Position numbers and translations under genes: made by a program. Shown in pieces: positions 51,949-59,667 of a stretch of 64,000 nt of DNA. This DNA comes from Leptonema illini DSM 21528 (lineage in GTDB: Bacteria > Spirochaetota > Leptospiria > Leptospirales > Leptonemataceae): contig NZ_JH597773.1 in the NCBI RefSeq assembly GCF_000243335.1, forward strand, positions 1,137,989 through 1,201,988. Reading direction: 5' to 3'. The notes under the pieces were generated by a model. It was not told the DNA's origin, made no database searches, and worked only from the letters and a program-made list of their open reading frames with translations. Numbering within the stretch: position 1 is the stretch's first letter; the number at the start of each line of letters is the position of its first letter.

Positions 51949-52781
51949 AACGCAGCGCATGGATTCTATCATTGCTTGTTTGCTGTATAACGTCTCCCGT
52001 TGCGGCCGCTCCCTGGCTGAAGACGCTGGATCAGGCGACGCAGGCCTCTGAGAAAGAGCGGCGACCGATTCTTGTAGAGGTGTATGCGCCCTGGTGCGGC
52101 TTCTGTCGTCAGATGCGACGCGAGATCTATGATGCGCCGGGTTTTGAGGCGAAAAGTGCCGGTTATACGCTTCTTTCTCTTGATGGCGAAAAGGATATTG
52201 AATTCTCGAAACGATACCGGATCGAAGGATTCCCTACGGTGCTTTTTCTCGATCATAACGGCGTCGAGATCTCGCGACTTGAAGGCTATGCCGATGCGCG
52301 CCGTTTTTATGGCGCTTTGCAGTCGGCCTTTAAAGAAAGACTCATGCAGGATCAGCTCACCGAGGCCGTCGAGAAAAGCCCCGATGGTTTCGCTTCGAAC
52401 TATGAGCTGGGTAACTATTTCGCTCGTGCCCACCTTCATGATCAGGCACGGACTTACTTCTGGAGAGCGTATCGCTCTTCTGATGTTGTGAACAGTCTAC
52501 AACGGGAACGTGTGCTTTACAATATCGGCGTGCTTTCGATGCGACTCGAAGAGTATGCGATGTCGGCGTCGATCTTCGATGCCTTTGTGCGCAATGCCGA
52601 GACCGAAACGACGGACGTCATCTATGCGCGCTACTGGAGAGCCGTTTCGCTTTTAAAGACCGATAGCGGCAAGACTGAGAAGCAGGATCAGATCATCGAA
52701 GATCTGAAGTTTGCCGAGCGCCGTCTGCCCTTTCCTGGTGACCGCAAAGAGGCGCGCCGTTTGCTTGAAGGTCTCAGGTGA
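51945..52781 (+). CDS. Exported thioredoxin-fold protein with TPR-like C-terminus
   Basis: 278 aa from TTG 51945, overlapping the previous stop (TTGA), with GAGGTGG upstream. Signal peptide SAWILSLLVCCITSPVAAAP. Thioredoxin fold ~aa 25-130: ILVEVYAPWCGFCRQMRREI (CxxC), YRIEGFPTVLFLDHNGVEIS with the cis-Pro. The remainder is TPR-like (NYFARAHLHDQARTYFWRAY, YNIGVLSMRLEEYAMSASIF). Probably a periplasmic disulphide reductase or holdase. Confidence 0.88.
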   Translation: MKRSAWILSLLVCCITSPVAAAPWLKTLDQATQASEKERRPILVEVYAPWCGFCRQMRREIYDAPGFEAKSAGYTLLSLDGEKDIEFSKRYRIEGFPTVLFLDHNGVEISRLEGYADARRFYGALQSAFKERLMQDQLTEAVEKSPDGFASNYELGNYFARAHLHDQARTYFWRAYRSSDVVNSLQRERVLYNIGVLSMRLEEYAMSASIFDAFVRNAETETTDVIYARYWRAVSLLKTDSGKTEKQDQIIEDLKFAERRLPFPGDRKEARRLLEGLR

Positions 52782-52787
52782 TGCAGA

Positions 52788-52834
52788 TTCGGATTTTCAC
52801 AACGGAGAATCGATTCTTTCGGATTTAAATCCGA
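52788..52834 (+). promoter_or_regulatory. Palindrome cluster upstream of hemN
   Basis: Two adjoining perfect palindromes, AGAATCGATTCT (52806-52817) and TCGGATTTAAATCCGA (52819-52834). The half-site TTCGGATTT is also repeated directly at 52788-52796 and 52818-52826, 30 bp apart. They lie 70-115 bp before the hemN start. Arrangement suggests a regulator-binding region, perhaps redox- or haem-responsive; the factor is unknown. Confidence 0.55.
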
Positions 52835-52903
52835 TTGGACGGCAGCGGACTGAGGCGGGGAATTGACTTAAAGCCACCGAAAGGCGGCAGCAGGACCGGA
52901 ACA

Positions 52904-54274
52904 ATGAAACAGATCATCGACACAGATATTCTTTTAAAGTATGACAAGGCCGGTCCACGCTATACGTCGTATCCGCCCGTGCCGCATTTCAAGAGCGATT
53001 TCACGGCCGAAACCTACAGCGCCACCATCGCCGCCTCAAAGCGCACCGATCCGATCTCGCTTTATTTTCATCTGCCGTTCTGCCGCACGCTCTGTTATTA
53101 TTGCGGATGCAACACCGTCATCACATCACGGCCCGATATCAAAGAGAACTATCTGAATGCGCTGCATAAAGAGGTGCAGATGGTGCGGTCGCTGATCGCT
53201 CCGGGACGTCAGGTCGCTCAGTTACACTGGGGCGGCGGAACTCCGAATTATTTTACGAAAGAGCAGCTGCAGCGCATTCTCGGCTGGATTCGCGACGGCT
53301 TCACGTTCACCGACGATGCCGAGATCAGCATCGAGCTCTCGCCGTCCGAGGTGCATGAAGGCCAGCTTGCGACGCTACGAGAACTCGGGTTTAACCGTAT
53401 CAGCTTCGGAGTGCAGGACTTCGACGAGAAGGTGCAGCATGCGGTGAACCGGGTGCAGCCGGAATCTGCATTTCGCAATATATTCGCCGAGGCCCGCTCG
53501 CTTGGATTTCATTCGATTAATGTCGATCTGATTTATGGCCTGCCGTATCAATCCGTGCAGAGCTACAGACATACGATCGATACGGTGCTTGAACTCTCGC
53601 CCGATCGTATGGCCGTATTCAGCTACGCTCATGTGCCATGGGTGAAGCAGCATCAATCGCTTCTGCCGGCCGATGCTCTGCCGGCCGCCATCGAAAAGCT
53701 CTTAATTTTCAAGAATGTCGTCGAGTCGTTCACAGAGGCCGGCTACACCTATATCGGCCTCGATCATTTCGCCCGACCCGAAGACGAGCTTGCAAGGGCG
53801 CTTGAATCGCGCACGCTGTACCGCAACTTTCAGGGTTATACGACGAAAAAAGGCATCGAGATCTTCGCCTTCGGAATCACGTCCATCTCACAGCTGGAGC
53901 GCGTCTATGCACGCAATCTGCGCGGACTGAAAGAATACCGCGACACGCTGGAACGGGGAGAGCTGCCGATTCATGACGGCTACGTTCTTTCTGACGACGA
54001 CGTGCTGCGACGCGACGTCATCATCACGCTGATGTGCAACGGCCACCTTGATTTCAAGGCGTTCGAGAATCAATACAGCATCGATTTTCGCAAGTATTTC
54101 GGCGTCGCTCTGCAACGCCTTCATCCGTTCATCGAAGACGGGCTTCTTCAGCTGGGCGAGGATTCGATTGAAGTGCCCGTTCTTGGCCGCCCGATCATCC
54201 GTAACATGGCGATGTGTTTCGACGCCTACCTGGGCACCGAGAACAAGACGCAGCTTTATTCACGGACGATTTGA
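52904..54274 (+). CDS. hemN: Oxygen-independent coproporphyrinogen III oxidase
   Basis: 456 aa from ATG 52904 (GCAGGACCGGAACA upstream; a longer ORF from 52835 would run through the palindromes). Radical-SAM core: YTSYPPVPHF, HLPFCRTLCYYCGCNT with the CxxxCxxC iron-sulphur ligands, LHWGGGTPNY, SIELSPSEV, NVDLIYGLPYQS, GLDHFARPEDELA. Converts coproporphyrinogen III to protoporphyrinogen IX without oxygen, implying haem synthesis under low oxygen. Its 3' end overlaps the convergent gene by 19 bp. Confidence 0.96.
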   Translation: MKQIIDTDILLKYDKAGPRYTSYPPVPHFKSDFTAETYSATIAASKRTDPISLYFHLPFCRTLCYYCGCNTVITSRPDIKENYLNALHKEVQMVRSLIAPGRQVAQLHWGGGTPNYFTKEQLQRILGWIRDGFTFTDDAEISIELSPSEVHEGQLATLRELGFNRISFGVQDFDEKVQHAVNRVQPESAFRNIFAEARSLGFHSINVDLIYGLPYQSVQSYRHTIDTVLELSPDRMAVFSYAHVPWVKQHQSLLPADALPAAIEKLLIFKNVVESFTEAGYTYIGLDHFARPEDELARALESRTLYRNFQGYTTKKGIEIFAFGITSISQLERVYARNLRGLKEYRDTLERGELPIHDGYVLSDDDVLRRDVIITLMCNGHLDFKAFENQYSIDFRKYFGVALQRLHPFIEDGLLQLGEDSIEVPVLGRPIIRNMAMCFDAYLGTENKTQLYSRTI

Positions 54275-55299
54275 GGCTGATTTTTGTACACGCAGGTCGC
54301 AGACATTCGAACGGTGGCCGTTACCTCCTTTCGAGGCAATGGCCAGAAGATGTCGCCACCCATATGTCGGAGATCGAGATAGGTTTTGAACACCCGCCTT
54401 GATTCGTAGTCCGTAAAAATTGCCTCGGGGTCTTTCAGCAATACCTCTTCCGGTCCAAAGAAGCGCTCCTCGCATTCAGAAACGAGGAACAACATGGTTC
54501 TCCATGCAAGTAGTCTGTAGGCATCCCTGTCCGTGCTGAAAATACCCAGGGTTTCCTCGCGTTTTCGAGTTATCTCTACCTTTGCCTCTTTTTGCCGGGT
54601 ATACCGGAATTGAAGTTTCTCTTTCGAATACCAGCTCAGCCTTCCCGGCCTTGCCTCGTTCTTCACTACATACCTATTATCTTCATGATCGTAAAAGTAG
54701 ATTGTCTCACGGATTCCGAGAACGTTATAAAAGCTATCGCCGAAACGCAGTTCGGGAAATTCCGGAACCTCGCCTTCGAAATCGACAAGGGAATGAGCGC
54801 TGCTGAATACCGCTTTTCCATCGGGTGTAACAATATTACCATAAAACTCATACTTCCCCTCTATTCCGCGCGAGTAGGGCAATATAGCGGCTATCTCCAT
54901 GATACCGTAATCGTAGAGCTTCTGGACGAAAACAGCAACCTTTGAACCTGTGCAGAGCTGTCCCTTTTTTGATTCTATACAGGCGGGCAGGTCTTTCACA
55001 TTCTTGTAGCTGTGTCTTTCGGAGCGAACGGTGCCATCGTCCATGCGGACGATGATCCATTTCCAGTCGTTAAGAGTTTCAATACTCAAAACAACGCCGA
55101 AGCTGTTTTCTTTGCTTTCGCCGCTTCCATAGAAAACCCGGTCGCCGATGCAGAACCTTCCATCCGATGAAACCATACACTCATTCGGTTCTGCTTGTAA
55201 TGCAGAGAACGCGAAAAGAAGCATGATAAGAGATCCGGTATACCGGAGGTGTTCTACACCTCTATCAATTGTCCTGCTCTTGCTTTCAGGTAAAAACAT
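54256..55299 (-). CDS. Secreted protein of unknown function with repeated Cys motif
   Basis: 347 aa (Met at 55224 would give 322). Signal-like segment LIMLLFAFSALQAEP. Two related segments near the N-terminus, ECMVSSDGRFCIGDRVFY and ACIESKKGQLCTGSKVAVFV, share C-x6-7-C-x-G-x-x-V; each could be a small SH3/Tudor-like barrel closed by a disulphide. The rest is mixed (REETLGIFSTDRDAYRLLAW), ending with one more Cys. No family recognised. Confidence 0.65.
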   Translation of the reverse strand: MFLPESKSRTIDRGVEHLRYTGSLIMLLFAFSALQAEPNECMVSSDGRFCIGDRVFYGSGESKENSFGVVLSIETLNDWKWIIVRMDDGTVRSERHSYKNVKDLPACIESKKGQLCTGSKVAVFVQKLYDYGIMEIAAILPYSRGIEGKYEFYGNIVTPDGKAVFSSAHSLVDFEGEVPEFPELRFGDSFYNVLGIRETIYFYDHEDNRYVVKNEARPGRLSWYSKEKLQFRYTRQKEAKVEITRKREETLGIFSTDRDAYRLLAWRTMLFLVSECEERFFGPEEVLLKDPEAIFTDYESRRVFKTYLDLRHMGGDIFWPLPRKEVTATVRMSATCVYKNQPQIVRE

Positions 55300-55311
55300 C
55301 GCCTCTGCACC

Positions 55312-57486
55312 TCAATCCCGCAGACGCACCACGCCCTTCCAGCCGCGGGGGTTGCGGTCGGCCAGCTTCAGGCAGCGCTGTATATAGACAGAGACGACGG
55401 AATCGTCGGGGCACAGGGCCTGATACTCGCGAAAGCATTGCAGGGAGGCGTTGAAGTCCCCGGTGCGATAGAGCTCATAGGCGCGACGGAAGAGTTCCTG
55501 GTTCGCATCTTTCGTTTCGATCGTCTCGGGCGTATCGGTCTCGTAGATTTCGTAGATCTCTGAAACGGTGCTGCGTCCGCGCACGAGCACGCGGTCGATC
55601 TCACGGACGCGATACGTGATCTGATCCCGCACCTCGTTATACAGGTCACCAGAGATGAGGATGCTTGATCGATAGACCTTTGTCAGGCTTTCGAGGCGGG
55701 ACGAGAGATTGACCGTGTCGCCGATGACCGTCGTTTCGAGGCGGACGTCAGAACCGACCGTACCGAGCATGACGCTGCCGTAGTGGATGCCGATACCCAT
55801 ATCGATCGGAGCATAGCCCTTCGCCGCTCGCATCTCGTTAAACTCTTTCAGTTTTGCGCGCATCTCGATAGCGCAGTGAATGGCGTCGACCGGATCGCCG
55901 GGAAAGAGGGCCATGATGGCGTCGCCGATAAATTTGTCGATGAAGCCGCGGTTATTCAGGATGACCGGGCCCATCTTCTTTAAATAAGAATTCAGGAAGC
56001 GAAAGTTGTCGGCCGAGTTCATCTTCTCTGAGATTGCAGTGAAGTTTCGGATGTCTGTAAAGAGAACGGCCATACGCCTTTCTGTCGAGTCGCCCGTTTG
56101 AATCTCCTCTACGCTGGACTTCCCGAGGATGTCGAGAAACTGGTTCGGCACAAAGCGGGCAAAGGCGTCAAGCAGACGCAGCTTCGTTTCATAAGCCTCG
56201 CGTTCCATACGGATGCGCTCCGATTTGAGAACGTTGATACGGTCGGCGAGACCGAGGGCGAGAAAGACCACTTCAAGCGCCGAACCGAACTGCGAGCTCC
56301 AGCGTGTGAACAGGTTATCGGGAAGCACGGCGAAGTTGCGCAGGGTCAGAACGAGCAGACCGAGAAGCATCAACGTCCATGCGAGCAGGAAATACCGCGC
56401 CGGTTTGTAGCCGCGAATTTGAGCTCGCACGCCCGTCGAGAGGATAACGAGAACGGTGACGATGGCATGCACGCTGACAAGGCGTATGCCGATCCGGTAA
56501 GGAATGATGACCGATGCGACGACACCGATGAGCGAAAGACCGAGCATGACGGTGAGGGCGCGATGAAGGTACGGCGTGTTCTTTTTAGCGTTCAAAAACG
56601 AAATGGCGAAAAGCTGCATGAAAGCAAGCGTCGTGAAGGCGAAAAGATTGAGACAGTTATTCGCCCACCATACGGCATTCGGCCAGAAATACTGAAATCC
56701 CAGGCCATTAAACGTGATCAAAAAGAGCGTCCAGAAGAGGATATAGCCCACATAGTAGAAATAGCTGATGTCGCGAACTGAAGCGAAGATAAACAGGTTA
56801 TACAGGAGCATGACGGCCATCGTTCCGTAGAAGAGGCCGAGAATGATGTCTTCGCGGATGGCGTTCTCGATGAATTCTTCGGGCGTCCAGAATACAAGCG
56901 GCACGATGAAGGTGCTCGACGTCCGCACTTTCAGATAATAGGCGCTCTGGCCGGGCGACTGCTCGAGAATGAATACCGGATTTCTGTAATCAAGGTCTCT
57001 TTCGTGAAAGGGAAGAAGGTCGCCCGACGCTCGTTCATACAGCGTGCCGTCGGCCCGGCGTGAATAAAGAACGACATCATCTACGACGGGGTAACTCAAT
57101 TCGACGTAGTATTTCAGGGCCCTGCCGAGCGGATTCGTCGCATTCCAGCGAAACCAGTAGGTGGAGTTCGTGAAGCCGAAGCCGGGAACGTCCTTCTCGC
57201 TCTGTTTCCATTCGAGGGATTTTCCGTTCGCGTCGATTCCCTTCTCAATTTGGTCGATCGTTAGCTGTCCCTGCGGATCTTCAACGTAAGAAAGGAAGAT
57301 CCCGCCCTGAATGCCCTTTAGCTTTTCGGTAAGCGGAAATGGCTCCGCGGCCAGAGAGAATGATGTCAGGAAGAGCAGGGCGAAAGAGCTACAGAAGAGA
57401 ATTAAACGCCGGTGTCGGATGTGGTGCTTGTGGCGAATCAAGGAGAGCATTGTATGAAGGGGAATCTTGATTGTGGCAGCAAACAA
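55312..57486 (-). CDS. 7TM-DISM receptor adenylate cyclase
   Basis: 724 aa. Signal peptide, then a periplasmic DISM-type sensor (~aa 50-190; YWFRWNATNPLGRALKYYVE, VVLYSRRADGTLYERASGDL), seven helices (~aa 205-400), a coiled coil and a class III cyclase domain (~aa 465-650): MAVLFTDIRNFTAISEKM and KFIGDAIMALFPGDP supply the two metal Asp residues; VIGDTVNLSSRLESL follows. The Lys of KFIGD and the Asp of GDTVN favour ATP, so cAMP is the likely product. The C-terminus (~aa 655-720) is a TPR-like tail ending NPRGWKGVVRL. Confidence 0.9.
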   Translation of the reverse strand: MFAATIKIPLHTMLSLIRHKHHIRHRRLILFCSSFALLFLTSFSLAAEPFPLTEKLKGIQGGIFLSYVEDPQGQLTIDQIEKGIDANGKSLEWKQSEKDVPGFGFTNSTYWFRWNATNPLGRALKYYVELSYPVVDDVVLYSRRADGTLYERASGDLLPFHERDLDYRNPVFILEQSPGQSAYYLKVRTSSTFIVPLVFWTPEEFIENAIREDIILGLFYGTMAVMLLYNLFIFASVRDISYFYYVGYILFWTLFLITFNGLGFQYFWPNAVWWANNCLNLFAFTTLAFMQLFAISFLNAKKNTPYLHRALTVMLGLSLIGVVASVIIPYRIGIRLVSVHAIVTVLVILSTGVRAQIRGYKPARYFLLAWTLMLLGLLVLTLRNFAVLPDNLFTRWSSQFGSALEVVFLALGLADRINVLKSERIRMEREAYETKLRLLDAFARFVPNQFLDILGKSSVEEIQTGDSTERRMAVLFTDIRNFTAISEKMNSADNFRFLNSYLKKMGPVILNNRGFIDKFIGDAIMALFPGDPVDAIHCAIEMRAKLKEFNEMRAAKGYAPIDMGIGIHYGSVMLGTVGSDVRLETTVIGDTVNLSSRLESLTKVYRSSILISGDLYNEVRDQITYRVREIDRVLVRGRSTVSEIYEIYETDTPETIETKDANQELFRRAYELYRTGDFNASLQCFREYQALCPDDSVVSVYIQRCLKLADRNPRGWKGVVRLRD

Positions 57487-57528
57487 TCTTTTTTTTATTC
57501 AATCAGAAAAAAAATCCCTTACCCGATC

Positions 57529-57561
57529 TGATAGTGCCTGCGGCCTTTTCAGACACTATCA
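57529..57561 (-). terminator. Hairpin at the end of the chemotaxis operon
   Basis: TGATAGTGCCTG / CAGACACTATCA (12-bp stem, one mismatch, 9-nt loop) includes the cheB stop. On the minus strand a T8 run lies about 15 bases further on. Likely a terminator or mRNA-protecting hairpin. Confidence 0.55.
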
Positions 57562-58638
57562 ACTCAGGCGCCAGTAGAGGTCGGCAATTGAAGTTAAAGG
57601 AAGAACCATGGTAACGGCCTGCCGCTTGAGCGCCTCGAAAGGCATGCCATAAACGACGCTGCTTTCGCGATCCTGCGCAATCGTCAGATGATTGCGCTGA
57701 TGCAGTTCGGCCATGCCGGCCGCTCCGTCCGACCCCATGCCTGTGAGCAGAATGGCCAGCCCGCGCGCATCGGATCGCGCAAGCGAATGAAAGAGAACGT
57801 CGACGGCGGGTTTATGCCGGTTGACGCGCGGGCCATCCGAAATCTTCGCGCGCAATCTGCCCGTTCTGTATTCACCCTGGAGATGCAGGTTGCCGGGGGC
57901 GATACGCACCATGCCTCGCCGCATCTCTTCGCCGTCGCGAGCCTCGGCAATATCAAGCGGCGAATGCTGATTCAGTCGTGAGGCGAAGGCGGCCGTATAT
58001 CGCTCGGGCATATGCTGCACTATGAACGTAGGCGGACAGTCGGCGACTCCTTTCAGTAAAAGCTCGATGGCCTGAGGCCCGCCGGTGGATGCGCCGACGG
58101 CCACCCATGCAGGGGCGAAGTCCGGGGGCAGGGCGTATCGACTCTGCAGCTCCTTCTTATCGTTAGCGGTGGGCCGTTCCGTTGTATGCATGGAATTCTG
58201 AAACCACTCGCTGGCGCGTTGAACGACACGGGTGCGGCTTTTCGCAGCAGAACGGACGGCGTCAAGCAGCGTTTCGGCGCATGCCTGCTCCAGACCGTCA
58301 ACAAGGCGGCCCGGCTTGAGCAATACCTCGACGGCTCCAAGTCGAAAGGCTTCCATCGTTTCGGGAGCGTTCTTTTCGGTTAACGTAGAGCAGATGACGA
58401 CGGCAGTCGGATGTTCCTGCGAAAGCAGCCGTAAAAATTCAAGCCCGTTCATCTGAGGCATTTCGATATCAAGGAGGATTACGTCAGGCCACTGCTTCTG
58501 CATCATCTTGCGAGCGATGATGGGATTCGAGGCCGATCCAAGCACACGAATATCGGGCTGGCTTTTTAAGAAGTCCGAGAAGACCTGCCGTACGACGGCA
58601 GAATCGTCTACGATGAATACAGTGATGGGGCGATTCAT
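57559..58638 (-). CDS. cheB: Chemotaxis protein-glutamate methylesterase/deamidase
   Basis: 359 aa. Receiver domain ~aa 4-125 with phospho-acceptor Asp in DVILLDIEMPQMNGLEFL. Linker, then methylesterase domain from ~aa 165: VAVGASTGGPQAIELLL (catalytic Ser), FIVQHMPERYTAAFASRLNQ (catalytic His) and LTGMGSDGAAGMAEL (Asp). Removes receptor methyl groups for adaptation when phosphorylated by CheA. Start overlaps cheD stop by 4 bp. Confidence 0.96.
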   Translation of the reverse strand: MNRPITVFIVDDSAVVRQVFSDFLKSQPDIRVLGSASNPIIARKMMQKQWPDVILLDIEMPQMNGLEFLRLLSQEHPTAVVICSTLTEKNAPETMEAFRLGAVEVLLKPGRLVDGLEQACAETLLDAVRSAAKSRTRVVQRASEWFQNSMHTTERPTANDKKELQSRYALPPDFAPAWVAVGASTGGPQAIELLLKGVADCPPTFIVQHMPERYTAAFASRLNQHSPLDIAEARDGEEMRRGMVRIAPGNLHLQGEYRTGRLRAKISDGPRVNRHKPAVDVLFHSLARSDARGLAILLTGMGSDGAAGMAELHQRNHLTIAQDRESSVVYGMPFEALKRQAVTMVLPLTSIADLYWRLS

Positions 58639-59165
58639 GTTTTCCCTTTCTCAGTTTCGGGTTTGATGTGGCGTAGCCATGCGTTTCCGCTCCACATATC
58701 AAAGATCAGGTTGCGATAACCGACGTCGCCCGTATGCTCGCTCTCGATGTGAAATCCTCGATCGAGCAGCAATTTACGGGCGAATTGAGCGTTCGTCTGT
58801 CCCGTCGACGTTCCCGCCAGGTACCTTTCGCGCATGAGCGGTTGCTTTTCCATCGTCGTTGACCCGCCGAACAGCTTGACTACGTAATCAGAGCGAAAGG
58901 TCTTCGCGCGGTCGATGGCCTGCTCGAACATCTGCACGGCGTCGAGCACATAGCGGGCATCGAGGTCGGTGCCTCTGTGTTTCTTTTCAGATAAAAGGGA
59001 ATGGCTCATGCCGCCGATCTTCTTCTGCGGATGCCACATGCAGATGGCGACGCACGATCCGAGGATGGTCTTTATGCGCGTCTCTTCATCGGCCCAGAAG
59101 AATTCTCCAGGATCAAGGAAGATCTCGATGTAGAATTCAGGAGTCTCCGTTTCAGGCGGACGCAT
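58635..59165 (-). CDS. cheD: Chemoreceptor glutamine deamidase
   Basis: 176 aa. TILGSCVAICMWHPQKKIGG carries the catalytic Cys, GMSHSLL the His, and KLFGGSTTM the Thr region. Deamidates receptor glutamines and, in other bacteria, partners with CheC or CheY-P; no CheC is seen here. ATG lies within the cheW end (14-bp overlap). Confidence 0.94.
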   Translation of the reverse strand: MRPPETETPEFYIEIFLDPGEFFWADEETRIKTILGSCVAICMWHPQKKIGGMSHSLLSEKKHRGTDLDARYVLDAVQMFEQAIDRAKTFRSDYVVKLFGGSTTMEKQPLMRERYLAGTSTGQTNAQFARKLLLDRGFHIESEHTGDVGYRNLIFDMWSGNAWLRHIKPETEKGKT

Positions 59166-59667
59166 TCTCGGTCTCTTTCACCATCCATTCGGATAACTCA
59201 TTCAGGTCGAGCACGGAGGCAAGCTTGAGAATGATGAGAAAATGGCCTTCAATCGTCGGAGCGAGTCCTTCGATGAAATCCGTGCGAACGGAGGCGCCGA
59301 ACGACGGAGCCGCTTCGATTTTCGAAGGATGAATGGTCAGCACCTCGTTCACGCCTTCAACATAGAGGCCGAGCGCGACCGGCCCGCTCTCACTTTGCTC
59401 TTCGATTATGATGATGACCGGTCGTCGACGACTGTCGGGTGGTCGGTTCCAGAAGCGCTGCGATAGATCGATGACGGGAATCACCTCTCCGCGCAGGTTC
59501 AGGATACCTCGCACAAACTGCGGCGTCAGAGGAACGGCCGACATGTTGCGCGGCTCGAGGATTTCTCGCACGTGAAGCAGGTCGATTCCGAACGTCTCCT
59601 GTCCGGCCGAGAAGACGAGGAACTGCCTGTCTTCTGAATTTTCCAGGTTCGTCTGTATCTCGTTCAT
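59152..59667 (-). CDS. cheW: Chemotaxis coupling protein
   Basis: 171 aa, single CheW domain: FLVFSAGQETFGIDLLHVRE, ILEPRNMSAVPLTPQFVRGI, LNLRGEVIPVIDLSQRF. Links CheA to receptors. Overlaps cheA by 4 bp and cheD by 14 bp. Confidence 0.95.
   Translation of the reverse strand: MNEIQTNLENSEDRQFLVFSAGQETFGIDLLHVREILEPRNMSAVPLTPQFVRGILNLRGEVIPVIDLSQRFWNRPPDSRRRPVIIIIEEQSESGPVALGLYVEGVNEVLTIHPSKIEAAPSFGASVRTDFIEGLAPTIEGHFLIILKLASVLDLNELSEWMVKETENASA

Noticed and set aside
56098-56781. 227-aa ORF opposite the adenylate cyclase
   Set aside because: Antisense shadow rich in Arg, Glu, Lys with no recognisable fold.
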